This document shows positions 6,034-14,811 of a DNA stretch of 14,862 nucleotides, in pieces. Origin of the DNA: an uncultured Eubacteriales bacterium (GTDB taxonomy: Bacteria; Bacillota; Clostridia; Christensenellales; Christensenellaceae); assembly GCA_900554725.1 (NCBI GenBank), contig USII01000006.1:1-14862 (forward strand). The letters are read 5' to 3'. Under the pieces are notes generated by a model. It was not told the origin of the DNA. It did no database searches and saw only the letters and a list, made by a program, of their open reading frames with translations. Position 1 is the stretch's first letter, and the number at the start of each line of letters is the position of its first letter. The position numbers and the translations under genes are program-made.

Positions 6034-7293
6034 CTATTTCAAGAAGCCCTTATAATGGCGCATCATCATCTGCGCCTCCAGTGTTTTAGCTGTTTCCAGT
6101 GCCACGCTTACCATGATGAGCAGGCTTGTCGCACCGAAGACAGAGGTGGAGCCGAGCATCGTGCTGAACAGCGTGGGCACAGCGGCCACAAGCGCAAGGA
6201 ACACCGCGCCAAACAGCGTCAGCCGGGAAAGAATGCTGGCAAGATAATCCGAAGTGGGCTTTCCAGGGCGAATGCCCGGGATAAAGCCGCCGTATTGCTG
6301 CATATTCTTGGAAACATCCACGGGGTTAAACGCAATCTGGGAATAGAAGTATGTAAAGAACATGATGAGCAGGGCGTAGATAATGGCATAAAGCCAGCTG
6401 CCCGTTCCCAAAAATTCCGTATACCACTGATAGAAGCCGCTATTCGGCCAGAACTGGGCGATCATGCCCGGGAACTGAACAAATGTCATTGCGAAGATCA
6501 GCGGCATAACGCCAGACTGGTTGACCTTCATCGGAATAAAGGTGGACTGGCCGCCATACATCTTTCTTCCCACCACGCGCTTTGCATACTGGACAGAAAT
6601 TCTGCGCTCGCCCATATCCACAAAGGTGATAGCCGTGATGGTGATGGCCGCAAACAGAACATATCCAACCAGCACCCACACGCTTGTCGCCCCAGAGAAG
6701 ACATTGGAGAACAGACCGATGACCTGGCTTGGCAAATCTGCCACAATGCCCACAAAGATGATGAGCGAAATGCCGTTTCCAATTCCATTTTTATTGATGC
6801 ATTCTCCAAGCCACATGATAAAGGCTGTACCTGCCGTCAGGCAGAGCACGATGGTGATATAGTTAAATGCATCTGTGGACTGCACCGCATTGGCGCCCAT
6901 GCCAAGAAGGATGCCCACAGCCTGAATAATGGCCAGACCGATGGAGACAAACCTTGTAATGATGGAAATTTTCTTGCGCCCGTTCTCTTCTTCTTTGGCC
7001 ATGCGCTCCAGGGCAGGAATTGCCACTGTGAGCAGGTTCATGATGATAGAGGCGTTCAGATAGGGAGAAATGCCAAGCGCAAAGATAGACATACTTTCAA
7101 GGCCACCGCCAGAAAGCATATTGAGAAAGCCGAGGGCCGTAAAGTTATTGACCTGTTCCGCAATATACGCTACATTCACGCCCGGTGCCGGAATGACAAT
7201 GCCAACCCGGTAGATGAGAAGCATGAGCAAAGTATAAAGGATTTTTTTCCTGATATCTGCAACCTTCCAGGCATTTCCCAAGGTTCTAAACAT
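6034..7293 (-). CDS. secY: Preprotein translocase channel subunit SecY
   Basis: SecY is the membrane channel through which SecA or ribosomes push secreted and membrane proteins. The 419 residues contain about ten hydrophobic segments, the first at roughly 18-36 and the last near 386-400. The cytoplasmic loops that bind SecA and the ribosome are conserved: MGERRISVQYAKR (227-239) and GGFIPGIRPGKPT (335-347), with the key arginine in GIRPG. GLESMSIFALGISPYLNAS (64-82) is the plug and TM2 region. The start ATG at 7293 overlaps the rplO stop by one base (TAATG), so secY translation is coupled to L15. Length and motifs are normal for the general SecY, not an accessory SecY2. Confidence 0.98.
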   Translation of the reverse strand: MFRTLGNAWKVADIRKKILYTLLMLLIYRVGIVIPAPGVNVAYIAEQVNNFTALGFLNMLSGGGLESMSIFALGISPYLNASIIMNLLTVAIPALERMAKEEENGRKKISIITRFVSIGLAIIQAVGILLGMGANAVQSTDAFNYITIVLCLTAGTAFIMWLGECINKNGIGNGISLIIFVGIVADLPSQVIGLFSNVFSGATSVWVLVGYVLFAAITITAITFVDMGERRISVQYAKRVVGRKMYGGQSTFIPMKVNQSGVMPLIFAMTFVQFPGMIAQFWPNSGFYQWYTEFLGTGSWLYAIIYALLIMFFTYFYSQIAFNPVDVSKNMQQYGGFIPGIRPGKPTSDYLASILSRLTLFGAVFLALVAAVPTLFSTMLGSTSVFGATSLLIMVSVALETAKTLEAQMMMRHYKGFLK

Positions 7294-7736
7294 TAGTATA
7301 TCTCCTCTGCAGTGCCGCCAGCAGCCTCGATCTTCTCCTTCGCGGAAGCCGTGAATTTCACAGCTTTAACCGTCAGCTTCTTATTGAGTTCTCCCTGGCC
7401 AAGAATCTTGATGCCATCATTCACCTTGCTGATAAAGCCAGTATCCTTGAGCAGCTCCGCCGTAATCACAGTGCCTTCATCAAAAGCGCTCAGATCTCCC
7501 ACATTGATTGTGGTATACACTTTTGCAAAGATATTCTTGAATCCTCTTTTTGGGATTCTTCTTGTGATGGGCATCTGGCCGCCCTCAAAGCCGGGGCGAA
7601 CGCCGCCGCCGCTTCTTGCCCACTGGCCCTTCTGGCCCCGGCCGGAAGTTTTGCCGCAGCCGGAACCGTTTCCGCGGCCTACGCGGACTGCCGCCTTCTT
7701 CGAGCCTTTGGCAGGCGCTAATTCATGTAATTTCAT
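7293..7736 (-). CDS. rplO: 50S ribosomal protein L15
   Basis: L15 binds 23S rRNA and enters late in large-subunit assembly. Its 147 residues match the family: the N-terminal [22 protein letters not shown], a long glycine-rich arm ([17 protein letters not shown], then [14 protein letters not shown]) that threads into rRNA, and the globular domain with RIPKRGF and a C-terminal [14 protein letters not shown] region. The start is ATG at 7736, 13 nt after rpmD. The final base of its TAA is the first base of the secY ATG. Confidence 0.97.
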   Translation of the reverse strand: MKLHELAPAKGSKKAAVRVGRGNGSGCGKTSGRGQKGQWARSGGGVRPGFEGGQMPITRRIPKRGFKNIFAKVYTTINVGDLSAFDEGTVITAELLKDTGFISKVNDGIKILGQGELNKKLTVKAVKFTASAKEKIEAAGGTAEEIY

Positions 7737-7749
7737 CGCTTCTGCCCTC

Positions 7750-7926
7750 CTAAACTTCTTCGACGCTGACCAGATGCTTGACTTTGAAAATCTGGCCTCT
7801 GATGGGAGCGTTATCTTCCTTGATCACTTCCTGGCCAAGCTTGCGCAAACCCAGCGCCCGGACAGTATCTCTCTGATCTTTTGGGCAACCGATGGTGCTC
7901 TTTACGAGCTTTACTTTTAACTGCAT
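7750..7926 (-). CDS. rpmD: 50S ribosomal protein L30
   Basis: This is a short gene of 58 codons. It reads [24 protein letters not shown], then [17 protein letters not shown], which is diagnostic of bacterial L30, a small 23S rRNA-binding protein. The start is ATG at 7926 with an AGGAGGG ribosome site, and the stop is TAG. It lies 12 nt after rpsE and 13 nt before rplO, exactly where L30 sits in the spc operon. The turn usually written PIGRK is TIGCPK here, a minor variation. Confidence 0.96.
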   Translation of the reverse strand: MQLKVKLVKSTIGCPKDQRDTVRALGLRKLGQEVIKEDNAPIRGQIFKVKHLVSVEEV

Positions 7927-7938
7927 GCTATTGCCCTC

Positions 7939-8436
7939 CTATCTCAGCTGCTCGACGCTGATCCCGCGCAGCTTTGCGACTTCCTCTGCCGTTCTCATCT
8001 GAGAGAGGCCGGCAATCGTCGCCTTGACGCAGTTGATCGCGTTGTTGGAGCCGTAAGATTTTGTCTTGATATCCTTGATTCCCGCAAGCTCCATCACCGC
8101 ACGGGCCGGGCCGCCGGCCAGAACGCCTATGCCTTTTGCAGCCGGCATCAGCACTACATGGCCTCTGCCAAACTTGCCGATGGCTTCGTGGGGAATCGTC
8201 GTGCCGTCCATAGAGACGCGCACCAAATGGCGCTTTGCCTGCTCAACCGCCTTGCGGATTGCCTCGGGAATTTCGGCAGCCTTTCCCTGGCCGCAGCCTA
8301 CATGGCCATTGCCATCCCCTACGACAACCAGCGCGCTGAAGCGCATATTTCTGCCGCCTTTGACAGTCTTTGCGACACGGTTAACGGCAACAAGCCTTTC
8401 CTGTAAATCCAGTGTACTGGCATCTATGCGTTGCAA
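7939..8436 (-). CDS. rpsE: 30S ribosomal protein S5, TTG start
   Basis: S5 lies near the mRNA entry channel and decoding centre of the 30S. It affects accuracy and is a site of spectinomycin resistance mutations. The 165 residues show the double-stranded RNA-binding-like N-terminal domain ([28 protein letters not shown]), the second domain from about residue 70, with [18 protein letters not shown], and the usual tail. The family's start (MQRIDASTL here) is encoded by TTG at 8436, with AGGAGGG seven bases upstream. The nearest ATG, at 8441, is in another frame and reaches a stop after five codons. The gene follows rplR by 13 nt. Confidence 0.96.
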   Translation of the reverse strand: MQRIDASTLDLQERLVAVNRVAKTVKGGRNMRFSALVVVGDGNGHVGCGQGKAAEIPEAIRKAVEQAKRHLVRVSMDGTTIPHEAIGKFGRGHVVLMPAAKGIGVLAGGPARAVMELAGIKDIKTKSYGSNNAINCVKATIAGLSQMRTAEEVAKLRGISVEQLR

Positions 8437-8450
8437 CTCATTGCCCTCCT
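8434..8450 (-). promoter_or_regulatory. rpsE ribosome binding site, TTG start and decoy ATG
   Basis: AGGAGGG (8450-8444) is followed after 7 nt by TTG (8436-8434). Between them is an ATG (8441-8439) only 2 nt from the ribosome site, out of frame, reading five codons to a TAG at 8426-8424. Conservation of the S5 N-terminus and the spacing both favour TTG. The AGGAGGG also overlaps the last base of the rplR stop codon. Confidence 0.75.
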
Positions 8451-8818
8451 TATAACTTCAATCCGGCAGCGCGTGCGCCCTCTGCCACTTCCGCGACTCT
8501 GCCCGTGTACAGATAGCCGCCACGGTCAAAGACAACCTCTGAAATGCCCTTCTGCAAAGCCAACTTTGCGGCCTTCTCGCCGACTGCTTTGGAGGCTTCT
8601 TTTTTCGTCATCTGGGCAATTGTGCCTGCAAGATCTTTATCCAGCGTGGACGCTGCCACCAGCGTATTGCCGGCAACATCGTCGATCAGCTGCACATAAA
8701 TGTGATTCAGGCTTCTATATACGCACATTCTGGGGCGGGCAGCGGTGCCGCTTATTTTATTGCGGATGCGCTGGTGACGGCCCTTGCGTACCATGTTTTT
8801 ATTTTGTTTGTTAATCAT
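8450..8818 (-). CDS. rplR: 50S ribosomal protein L18
   Basis: L18 binds 5S rRNA and, with L5, helps dock it in the central protuberance. Its 122 residues begin [19 protein letters not shown] and continue [21 protein letters not shown], the family hallmark. The usual [16 protein letters not shown]-terminal helix and the conserved [11 protein letters not shown] are present. The start is ATG at 8818, 21 nt after rplF. Length and context are ordinary. Confidence 0.97.
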   Translation of the reverse strand: MINKQNKNMVRKGRHQRIRNKISGTAARPRMCVYRSLNHIYVQLIDDVAGNTLVAASTLDKDLAGTIAQMTKKEASKAVGEKAAKLALQKGISEVVFDRGGYLYTGRVAEVAEGARAAGLKL

Positions 8819-8839
8819 AATACTCTAGCAGCCTCCCCC

Positions 8840-9379
8840 TTACATACCTGTCTTGCCTTCTTTGCGGCGCACATGTTCATCCTTATAGCGGATGCCCTTG
8901 CCCTTATAGGGTTCCGGCGGTTTCACCTGGCGGATGTTTGCCGCAACCTGGCCAACCTGCTGCTTATCCACGCCCCGCACGATGATGCTCGTCTGCTGGG
9001 GAACTTCAAAGCGGATACCCGGTTTTGCCTCAATCTCGACATTGTGCGTAAAGCCAACGCTCAACACGAGTTTTGTTCCAGAAAGCTGTGCGCGGTAACC
9101 CACGCCTACAATTTCCAGCTCCTTGGAATATTCTTCATTTACGCCTTTGACCATGTTGGCGATGAGCGCCCTTGTAAGGCCATGCAGCGCGCGATGCTGT
9201 TTATCATCCGAGGGACGAGACACTGTGATAACATTGCCTTCGACCTTAATTTCCATGTCGCCACTGAACGCCTGGGACAGCTCACCCTTCGGTCCTTTCA
9301 CCTTAAGCACATTGCCCGCCTCCAGGGAAGCGGTAACGCCTGCAGGTAGCTCGACAGGAAGTTTGCCTATTCTTGACAT
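8840..9379 (-). CDS. rplF: 50S ribosomal protein L6
   Basis: L6 sits at the base of the L7/L12 stalk near the factor-binding sarcin-ricin loop. The 179 residues begin [15 protein letters not shown]. They have the tandem duplicated fold with [11 protein letters not shown] in the first half and [14 protein letters not shown] leading to the second. The C-terminal signature [24 protein letters not shown] is intact. The start is ATG at 9379. The 37-nt gap to rpsH is the widest within the spc part but holds no evident structure. Confidence 0.97.
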   Translation of the reverse strand: MSRIGKLPVELPAGVTASLEAGNVLKVKGPKGELSQAFSGDMEIKVEGNVITVSRPSDDKQHRALHGLTRALIANMVKGVNEEYSKELEIVGVGYRAQLSGTKLVLSVGFTHNVEIEAKPGIRFEVPQQTSIIVRGVDKQQVGQVAANIRQVKPPEPYKGKGIRYKDEHVRRKEGKTGM

Positions 9380-9416
9380 ATCCTTTTCGTACCTCTCTTT
9401 TTTAATTTACAGCGGC

Positions 9417-9815
9417 CTACCAAATGTACGCCAAAACCTCGCCGCCTACTGAATTCTTTCTCGCCTCTGCATCGGTCATGACGCCGGAGCTTGTGGAAAT
9501 GATGGCAATTCCAAGGCCGTTTAGAACCATGGGAATTTCATCTTTGCGCACATGGACGCGAAGGCCGGGCTTGCTGATCCTCTTGAGCCCCGAAATAACC
9601 TTCTCTCCGTTCGGGCCATATTTGAGCTTGATGCGCAGCATGGGCTGCTTGCCCTCTTCCACCGTTTCACAGCCTTTTATAAAGCCCTGCTCCAACATGA
9701 TTCTAGCAATAGAAGCCTTCATTTTGGACGCCGGGATGTCAACGATATCCTTTTTTACGACCAGCGCATTGCGAATGCGTGTGAGCATATCTGCTACGGG
9801 ATCCGTAACTGGCAT
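9417..9815 (-). CDS. rpsH: 30S ribosomal protein S8
   Basis: S8 binds helix 21 of 16S rRNA early in 30S assembly. In E. coli it also represses the spc operon by binding an rRNA-like hairpin at the start of rplE. The 132 residues begin [19 protein letters not shown] and end [27 protein letters not shown], which is diagnostic. The start is ATG at 9815 with a clear AGGAGG-like site. I did not find a convincing copy of the E. coli S8 target near rplE, so the same control cannot be claimed here. Confidence 0.97.
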   Translation of the reverse strand: MPVTDPVADMLTRIRNALVVKKDIVDIPASKMKASIARIMLEQGFIKGCETVEEGKQPMLRIKLKYGPNGEKVISGLKRISKPGLRVHVRKDEIPMVLNGLGIAIISTSSGVMTDAEARKNSVGGEVLAYIW

Positions 9816-9842
9816 TTGCTTGTTCCTCCTTTTTAAAGTCTT

Positions 9843-10028
9843 CTACCAGCTAGCTTTCTTTACGCCGGGAATCTGCCCCTTGTAAGCAAGCTCTCTAAAG
9901 CACACACGGCAGATGCCGTATTTTCTTAGAACAGAGTGAGGGCGCCCGCAGATGCGGCATCTGGTGTATTCCCTGGTGGAGAATTTTGAGCCTCTCTGCT
10001 GCTTTGCAATCATACTTTTCTTTGCCAC
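9843..10028 (-). CDS. rpsZ: 30S ribosomal protein S14, type Z (zinc-binding, short form), GTG start
   Basis: This is the short 61-residue S14 with a zinc ribbon, also called rpsN type Z. The cysteines C24, C27, C40 and C43 (CRIC and CRVC) hold the metal, and the C-terminus reads [18 protein letters not shown]. It binds 16S rRNA in the 30S head. The short zinc form in the spc operon is typical of Bacillota, Actinomycetota and some other phyla. Proteobacteria carry a long zinc-free S14. The start is GTG at 10028, with GGAGGAGAGG upstream, 14 nt after rplE. Confidence 0.97.
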   Translation of the reverse strand: MAKKSMIAKQQRGSKFSTREYTRCRICGRPHSVLRKYGICRVCFRELAYKGQIPGVKKASW

Positions 10029-10042
10029 TTTGCCTCTCCTCC

Positions 10043-10582
10043 TTACTTGCTGAACGGCATTCCCATGAGCGTCAAAAGCTCGCGGGCTTCTTCGTCCGTC
10101 TTCGCGGTGGTAACGACGATAATATCCATGCCGCGTACCTTTTCGACTTTATCGAATTCAATTTCCGGGAACATCAGCTGCTCCTTCACGCCAAGGGCAT
10201 AGTTGCCTCTGCCATCGAAGCTCGCGGGCGAAAGGCCGCGGAAATCCCTGATGCGCGGAATCGCGATGCTTATGAGCTTATCCATAAACTCATACATGCG
10301 ATCTCCCCTAAGCGTAACCTTTGCGCCAATCTTCATGCCTGCGCGCACCTTGAAGTTTGCGACAGAGTGTTTGGCCAGTGTTACAACCGGCTTCTGACCG
10401 GAAATGAGCGTCAGCTCCTCCAGCGCGGAATCCAACGCCTTGGGGTTATCTTTGATATCGCCCATGCCCATGTTGATGACAACTTTTTCGATCTTTGGGG
10501 CCTGCATAATGTTGCTATACCCAAATTTCTGCATGAGGGCAGGAACGATTTCCTGTTTATAAGTATCCTTTAATCTAGGCAT
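10043..10582 (-). CDS. rplE: 50S ribosomal protein L5
   Basis: L5 binds 5S rRNA, anchors the central protuberance and contacts P-site tRNA. The 179 residues begin [22 protein letters not shown]. They contain [10 protein letters not shown], the P-site tRNA-contacting loop around [19 protein letters not shown], and the C-terminal [25 protein letters not shown]. The start is ATG at 10582, 16 nt after rplX, within an unbroken spc-operon order. Nothing is unusual. Confidence 0.97.
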   Translation of the reverse strand: MPRLKDTYKQEIVPALMQKFGYSNIMQAPKIEKVVINMGMGDIKDNPKALDSALEELTLISGQKPVVTLAKHSVANFKVRAGMKIGAKVTLRGDRMYEFMDKLISIAIPRIRDFRGLSPASFDGRGNYALGVKEQLMFPEIEFDKVEKVRGMDIIVVTTAKTDEEARELLTLMGMPFSK

Positions 10583-10598
10583 TTGCTATCCCTCCCGC

Positions 10599-10922
10599 TC
10601 ACTTATCCAGTACTTCGCCGCACTTTTTGCAAACGCGGACTTTGTTGCCATTCTCCAGAACCTTCACGCCTGTGCGCACGCCCTTATCGCACTTGCTGCA
10701 ATAAAGCATGACATTGGAAGCGGAAATGCTGCCTTCCTTGCGCAGGATGCCGCCCGGCTCCGTCTGGCTTCTGGCCTTCTGATGGCGGGTGACCATGTTG
10801 ACGCCCGAGACGACGATTCTGCCCTTCTTGGGATCTGCCGACATGACCTTTCCCTTCTTGCCCTTATCTTTTCCAGTGATGACGACTACATTGTCGTCCT
10901 TCTTAACATGTAAATTTGCCAT
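10599..10922 (-). CDS. rplX: 50S ribosomal protein L24, with cysteine-pair (zinc-type) C-terminus
   Basis: L24 is one of two initiators of 50S assembly and binds near the 5' end of 23S rRNA. The 107 residues have an N-terminal KOW motif ([15 protein letters not shown], about 12-26), then [19 protein letters not shown]. The C-terminal part has two CxxC pairs, C75/C78 and C98/C101 ([16 protein letters not shown]), predicted to bind zinc. As I recall, the B. subtilis protein lacks these cysteines, so their retention here is notable but not rare. The start is ATG at 10922, 16 nt after rplN. Confidence 0.97.
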   Translation of the reverse strand: MANLHVKKDDNVVVITGKDKGKKGKVMSADPKKGRIVVSGVNMVTRHQKARSQTEPGGILRKEGSISASNVMLYCSKCDKGVRTGVKVLENGNKVRVCKKCGEVLDK

Positions 10923-10938
10923 ATCCTAACTCCCTTCC

Positions 10939-11307
10939 TTACAGCACTTCGGGAGAAAGAGATGCGATTTTGGTGTAGCCCTCATCTCTGATCTCTCTGG
11001 CAACTGGCCCGAAAATACGCGTGCCTCTGGGCTGCTTGTTGTTGTCGATAATGACAGCGGCATTCTCATCAAACTTGATGTAGGAGCCATCTGGCCTTCT
11101 GACGCCCGATACGCTTCTTACGATGACCGCCTTGACGACATCCTTCTTCTTGACGACACCGCCAGGGGCAGCGCTCTTGACAGAAGCGACGATGACATCT
11201 CCAATGTTGGCTGTTTTTCTCATAGACCCACCAAGCACCTTGAAGCACTGAATGACCTTCGCGCCGGAGTTGTCAGCTACCTTTAGATATGTCTGCATTT
11301 GTATCAT
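10939..11307 (-). CDS. rplN: 50S ribosomal protein L14
   Basis: L14 lies at the subunit interface, forms an inter-subunit bridge and is the docking site for the silencing factor RsfS. The 122 residues begin [17 protein letters not shown] and carry the signature [15 protein letters not shown]. They end with the conserved [16 protein letters not shown] and [12 protein letters not shown]. The start is ATG at 11307 after GGAGGAGAGC, 18 nt after rpsQ. It is the first gene of the classical spc set. Confidence 0.97.
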   Translation of the reverse strand: MIQMQTYLKVADNSGAKVIQCFKVLGGSMRKTANIGDVIVASVKSAAPGGVVKKKDVVKAVIVRSVSGVRRPDGSYIKFDENAAVIIDNNKQPRGTRIFGPVAREIRDEGYTKIASLSPEVL

Positions 11308-11325
11308 TTTGAGCTCTCCTCCTGC

Positions 11326-11589
11326 CTACTTGGCCTTTTCTACGATTTCCACGACTCTCCAGCGCTTATCCTTGCTAAGAGGGCGGGTTTCCATAATCTT
11401 GACGGTATCGCCGATGCCGCAAATCTCCTGCTCATCGTGGGCTTTGAACTTCTTAGAATAGTTCACAGTTTTCTTATAGATGCTGTGCTTCTTTCTCTCT
11501 TTGATTAAAACCACAACGGTTTTATTCATCTTATCGCTAACAACTTCGCCGATCCTTACTTTGCGAAGATTTCTTGCTTGCTCTTCCAT
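11326..11589 (-). CDS. rpsQ: 30S ribosomal protein S17
   Basis: S17 is an early-binding OB-fold protein of the 30S body. The 87 residues read [20 protein letters not shown], then [15 protein letters not shown] and [20 protein letters not shown], which match the family throughout. The start is ATG at 11589, 17 nt after rpmC. It is the last gene of the S10 group, with no terminator or long gap before rplN, so S10 and spc appear fused into one transcript. Confidence 0.97.
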   Translation of the reverse strand: MEEQARNLRKVRIGEVVSDKMNKTVVVLIKERKKHSIYKKTVNYSKKFKAHDEQEICGIGDTVKIMETRPLSKDKRWRVVEIVEKAK

Positions 11590-11606
11590 GAAAGCTCTCC
11601 TTTCGA

Positions 11607-11819
11607 CTATTTGTTCGCGGCCTTAAGCTCACGCTCTTTGAGAATTGTCTTCACTCTTGCGATATCCCGCTTTACTTCGCGTATGCTTAGGGGATTATTG
11701 AGCTGGCCAGTGGCTTTCTGAAAGCGCAGGTTGAAGAATTCCGTTTTGAGGTCGCTCAATTTTGCGCTGAGCTCCTGATCCGTCATTTCACGATATTTAT
11801 TCGCCTTCAACTTACTCAC
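11607..11819 (-). CDS. rpmC: 50S ribosomal protein L29, GTG start
   Basis: L29 is a small two-helix protein at the polypeptide exit site, near the docking site of trigger factor and SRP on L23. The 70 residues contain [12 protein letters not shown] and [34 protein letters not shown]. The start is GTG at 11819, inside the last 8 nt of rplP. The next in-frame ATG would remove conserved residues. The ribosome site is weak and lies within rplP, so translation is probably coupled to L16. Confidence 0.95.
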   Translation of the reverse strand: MSKLKANKYREMTDQELSAKLSDLKTEFFNLRFQKATGQLNNPLSIREVKRDIARVKTILKERELKAANK

Positions 11820-12240
11820 CGCCTTTTTCCAGTTTCTCGCTCTTTACAAACTTGCACTTGATGGGAAGCTTGTTGCCTGCAAGGCGAAGAGCCTCTCTGG
11901 CGACTTCTTCAGAAACGCCAGCAATCTCGAATAACACTCTGCCGGGTTTTACAACTGCAACCCAGTATTCCGGAGAACCCTTGCCGCTTCCCATTCTGGT
12001 TTCAGCGGGCTTCTGCGTCACCGGCTTATCCGGGAAAATCTTGATCCAGACCTGGCCGCCTCTTCTGGTATAGCGCGTCATCGCGATACGGGCTGCCTCA
12101 ATCTGGCGGCTTGTAATCCAGCAGGGTTTTGTTGCCATAAGGCCATATTCGCCATATGTTACGGTATTGCCGCGGGTCGCCTTGCCCTTCATGCGCCCTC
12201 TGAATACCTTTCTATGCTTTACTCTTTTTGGAAGTAACAT
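11812..12240 (-). CDS. rplP: 50S ribosomal protein L16
   Basis: L16 organises the A-site region of the 50S, near the peptidyl-transferase centre. The 142 residues begin [19 protein letters not shown]. They contain [24 protein letters not shown] (written here only as the family's usual central block), then [19 protein letters not shown]. The start ATG at 12240 lies inside the end of rpsC, a 29-nt overlap. The strong ribosome site GGAGGGAGG about nine bases upstream, and the conserved N-terminus, support it. Its last 8 nt overlap rpmC. Confidence 0.97.
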   Translation of the reverse strand: MLLPKRVKHRKVFRGRMKGKATRGNTVTYGEYGLMATKPCWITSRQIEAARIAMTRYTRRGGQVWIKIFPDKPVTQKPAETRMGSGKGSPEYWVAVVKPGRVLFEIAGVSEEVAREALRLAGNKLPIKCKFVKSEKLEKGGE

Positions 12241-12955
12241 TTCTTCTGCCTCCCTCCGGATTTCTTCTGTTCTCTCTTCTGTTTTCCCGCGGCTCGTTCA
12301 TGTTCTTGGCGCGCTCCTTGAGCGGATCGCCCATGATTTCGCCATTGTAAATCCAGACTTTGACGCCGATTTTTCCATAAGTCGTGCTGGCCTCTGCGAA
12401 GCCGTAATCGATATCTGCGCGGATGGTCTGAAGCGGGATGCTGCCCTCGTGATAGCTTTCAGTTCTCGCGATTTCAGCACCGCCCAGGCGGCCGGATGTG
12501 CGGACTTTGATTCCCTTAATGCCGCCCTTCATCGCGCGGCCAATGCAGGATTTCATCGCTCTGCGGAAGGCGATGCGGCGCTCCAGCTGGGAAGCCACGT
12601 TCTCCGCCACGAGCTGTGCATTGACATCCGGGCGGCGCACTTCCATGACATTGATAACGGGCGTTTTTTCCGTCAGTTTCTTCAGATCCGCCTTGATGAC
12701 ATCCAGGCCGGTTCCGCCCTTGCCGATGACAATGCCGGGCTTAGCGGTATAGATGTTTACAGAAATCTTATTTGCCGCGCGTTCGATCTCAATTTTGGAA
12801 ATCCCTGCAGCAAACAGCTTTTTCTTCAAAAACTCTCTGATCTTGTGGTCTTCCACAATATAGTCGGCCAACTGGTTTTTCTTTGCCATCCAGCGGGAAT
12901 CCCAATCCTTGATGATGCCAACCCGGAAGCCGTTTGGATTAATTTTCTGGCCCAT
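12212..12955 (-). CDS. rpsC: 30S ribosomal protein S3, with long basic tail
   Basis: S3 forms part of the mRNA entry channel and its helicase activity. The 247 residues begin [21 protein letters not shown] type II KH domain carries GKGG (78-81), and the C-terminal domain includes [15 protein letters not shown] and [14 protein letters not shown]. After about residue 213 comes an arginine- and asparagine-rich tail ([14 protein letters not shown], ending KKSKA). The tail makes the protein longer than typical S3 (about 210-235). The last 29 nt overlap rplP and include that gene's start, so the tail codons also encode the rplP ribosome site. The start is ATG at 12955, one base after the rplV stop. 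Confidence 0.97.
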   Translation of the reverse strand: MGQKINPNGFRVGIIKDWDSRWMAKKNQLADYIVEDHKIREFLKKKLFAAGISKIEIERAANKISVNIYTAKPGIVIGKGGTGLDVIKADLKKLTEKTPVINVMEVRRPDVNAQLVAENVASQLERRIAFRRAMKSCIGRAMKGGIKGIKVRTSGRLGGAEIARTESYHEGSIPLQTIRADIDYGFAEASTTYGKIGVKVWIYNGEIMGDPLKERAKNMNEPRENRRENRRNPEGGRRNVTSKKSKA

Positions 12956-12956
12956 C

Positions 12957-13352
12957 TTATTTCTCCTCCTTCGCCTCGTCCAGGATAACGGTAATATGGC
13001 TGCTTCTCTTTAAAATCTTATAAGCTCTGCCTTGGCTCCTTGGCTGGAAGCGCTTGAGCGTGGGCCCCTGATTCGCAAAGGCCTCTGCAACCACCAGGTT
13101 ATCCCTGTTAAGCTCCAGGTTGTTTTCCGCATTTGCGATGGCGCTATTGAGCACTTTGAGCACCGGCTCGCATGCGCCGTTTGGCATATGCATTAAGATT
13201 GCGCGGGCCTCGTCCACCTTCTTGCCTCTGATCAAATCGATGACAATTCTTACCTTGCTGGGGGAGATTCTGATGTATCTCGCGACAGCACGAGCTCTCT
13301 TGTCTTTATTTTCGCGCCGCTTGAGCGCTTTTTCTCTCTCGCGTGTTGCCAT
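12957..13352 (-). CDS. rplV: 50S ribosomal protein L22, with N-terminal extension
   Basis: L22 lines the polypeptide exit tunnel, and its beta-hairpin forms the constriction where macrolides and stalling peptides act. The core is standard: [32 protein letters not shown], and the tunnel loop [18 protein letters not shown] followed by RSSHITVIL. The protein has 131 residues, about 20 more than usual. The extra part is a charged N-terminus ([19 protein letters not shown]). The start is ATG at 13352 with a strong AGGAGGAG site, so the extension looks genuine. I recall similar extensions in other clostridia. Confidence 0.97.
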   Translation of the reverse strand: MATREREKALKRRENKDKRARAVARYIRISPSKVRIVIDLIRGKKVDEARAILMHMPNGACEPVLKVLNSAIANAENNLELNRDNLVVAEAFANQGPTLKRFQPRSQGRAYKILKRSSHITVILDEAKEEK

Positions 13353-13366
13353 TTTCTGCTCTCCTC

Positions 13367-13639
13367 CTATCTGGACGATTTCTCGCCCGCATGCCCGCGG
13401 TATGTGCGGGTGGGCGCAAACTCGCCCAGCTTATGACCAACCATGTCCTCTGTGATATAAACAGGAACGAATTTTCTGCCATCGTGCACCGCAATGGTAT
13501 GAGAAACCATATCCGGGAAAATTGTCGATGCGCGAGACCATGTCTTCAGTACTTTTTTCTCGTTCTTTTCGTTCATCTGCTGAATTCTAGCCAGCAGTTT
13601 TTCATGCACGAAAGGCCCTTTTTTCACTGACCTACTCAT
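13367..13639 (-). CDS. rpsS: 30S ribosomal protein S19
   Basis: S19 lies in the 30S head with S13 and contacts tRNA and 23S rRNA bridges. The 90 residues begin [16 protein letters not shown]. They contain [21 protein letters not shown] and the signature [18 protein letters not shown]. The start is ATG at 13639, after AAGGAGAG. An ATG five bases upstream, in another frame, stops after two codons. The gene follows rplB by 23 nt. Confidence 0.97.
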   Translation of the reverse strand: MSRSVKKGPFVHEKLLARIQQMNEKNEKKVLKTWSRASTIFPDMVSHTIAVHDGRKFVPVYITEDMVGHKLGEFAPTRTYRGHAGEKSSR

Positions 13640-13662
13640 TTCATACTCTCCTTCCTGCTAGC

Positions 13663-14496
13663 CTACTTGCCGTTTCTGCGTCTTACAATGAACTTGTTCG
13701 ACTGGTTCTTGTGCTTTCTCGTCTTTTTGCCAAGAGCCGGCACACCCCAGGGGCTGACCGGACCCGGGCGCCCAATGGGGGATTTTCCCTCGCCGCCGCC
13801 ATGCGGGTGGTCGTTCGGGTTCATGACAGAACCGCGGACATTGGGGCGAATGCCTCTATGGCGGGATTTGCCCGCTTTTCCAAGGCTCACATTGGCGTTA
13901 TCGATGTTGCCCACCTGGCCGATGGTCACTTTTGCGTTCATGGGAATCATGCGAACTTCGTCAGAGGGGAGGCGGATCTGCGCATAGGCGCCTTCCTTTG
14001 CCATGAGCTGTGCCGCGTTGCCCGCGCTGCGCACCAGCTGGCCACCCTTTCCAGGCTTCATCTCAATATTGTGCACCATCGTGCCCACCGGGACATTCTG
14101 AATCTCCAGTGCGTTGCCGGGCTTGATATCCGCATCCGCCCCGGAGAGAAGGATATCCCCTACCTGAAGGCCAATCGGAGCCAGGATGTATCTCTTTTCG
14201 CCATCCGCGTAGTGCAGAAGCGCGATATTTGCCGTGCGGTTGGGATCGTATTCGATCGTCGCAACCTTTGCCGGAACGCCATCCTTATTGCGCTTAAAAT
14301 CGATCATTCTGTATTTCTGCCTGTTGCCGCCGCCAATGTGCCGCACCGTGATGCTGCCGCGGGCGTTTCTTCCACCCGTCTTCTTCTTGGGGGCGAGCAG
14401 GGATTTCTCGGGGCTCTTCGCCGTAATCTCGTCAAACGCGGATACCGACATGCCTCTTCTGCCCGGAGAAGTCGGTTTATATTTTTTAATCGCCAT
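13663..14496 (-). CDS. rplB: 50S ribosomal protein L2
   Basis: L2 is one of the most conserved ribosomal proteins. It is needed for subunit association and for peptidyl-transferase activity. The 277 residues begin [19 protein letters not shown]. They show [19 protein letters not shown], the OB-fold and SH3-like domains, and the conserved [30 protein letters not shown] (225-237) contains H230, which I align with the functionally important E. coli H229. The start is ATG at 14496 after TAGGAGGG, 18 nt after rplW. Length is normal. Confidence 0.98.
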   Translation of the reverse strand: MAIKKYKPTSPGRRGMSVSAFDEITAKSPEKSLLAPKKKTGGRNARGSITVRHIGGGNRQKYRMIDFKRNKDGVPAKVATIEYDPNRTANIALLHYADGEKRYILAPIGLQVGDILLSGADADIKPGNALEIQNVPVGTMVHNIEMKPGKGGQLVRSAGNAAQLMAKEGAYAQIRLPSDEVRMIPMNAKVTIGQVGNIDNANVSLGKAGKSRHRGIRPNVRGSVMNPNDHPHGGGEGKSPIGRPGPVSPWGVPALGKKTRKHKNQSNKFIVRRRNGK

Positions 14497-14514
14497 GGTA
14501 ATACCCTCCTAAGC

Positions 14515-14811
14515 CTACTGAACCATGCTCTCGAAGAATTCGATGCCCTTGGAATCCTTTTTGAGCGTCACGACTGCTTTTTTCACTTTGGCAGTGCGGC
14601 CCCTTGTATAGCCCTGCCTCTTAAGCTTCCCATCCCGGTTCGAGGTGTTTACGCTCTCCACCTGGACGCCGAAAATCTCCTCTATCGCGGATTTGATTTC
14701 GGTTTTGTTGGCGCCTGGCGCAACTTTAAAGGTGTATTTCTTCATGGGGATCTGGTCGTAGCTCTTTTCTGTGAGCACCGGCCCCAGGATGATTTCGTGA
14801 ATATCTTTCAT
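14515..14811 (-). CDS. rplW: 50S ribosomal protein L23
   Basis: L23 lies at the exit of the polypeptide tunnel and docks trigger factor, SRP and the translocon. The 98 residues include ILGPVLTEKSYDQI, YTFKVAPGANKTEIKSAIEE, FGVQVESVNTSNRDGK and the basic loop KRQGYTRGRTAKVKKAVVTL. The start ATG at 14811 shares its A with the last base of the rplD stop (TAATG), so it should be translated by coupling from L4. Confidence 0.97.
   Translation of the reverse strand: MKDIHEIILGPVLTEKSYDQIPMKKYTFKVAPGANKTEIKSAIEEIFGVQVESVNTSNRDGKLKRQGYTRGRTAKVKKAVVTLKKDSKGIEFFESMVQ

Noticed and set aside
6055-7296. 413-codon open frame on the plus strand opposite secY
   Set aside because: It mirrors secY almost exactly. 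Its product is rich in His, Cys, Arg and Lys with no recognisable domain. It arises because secY rarely uses TTA, CTA or TCA codons, whose reverse complements are stops.
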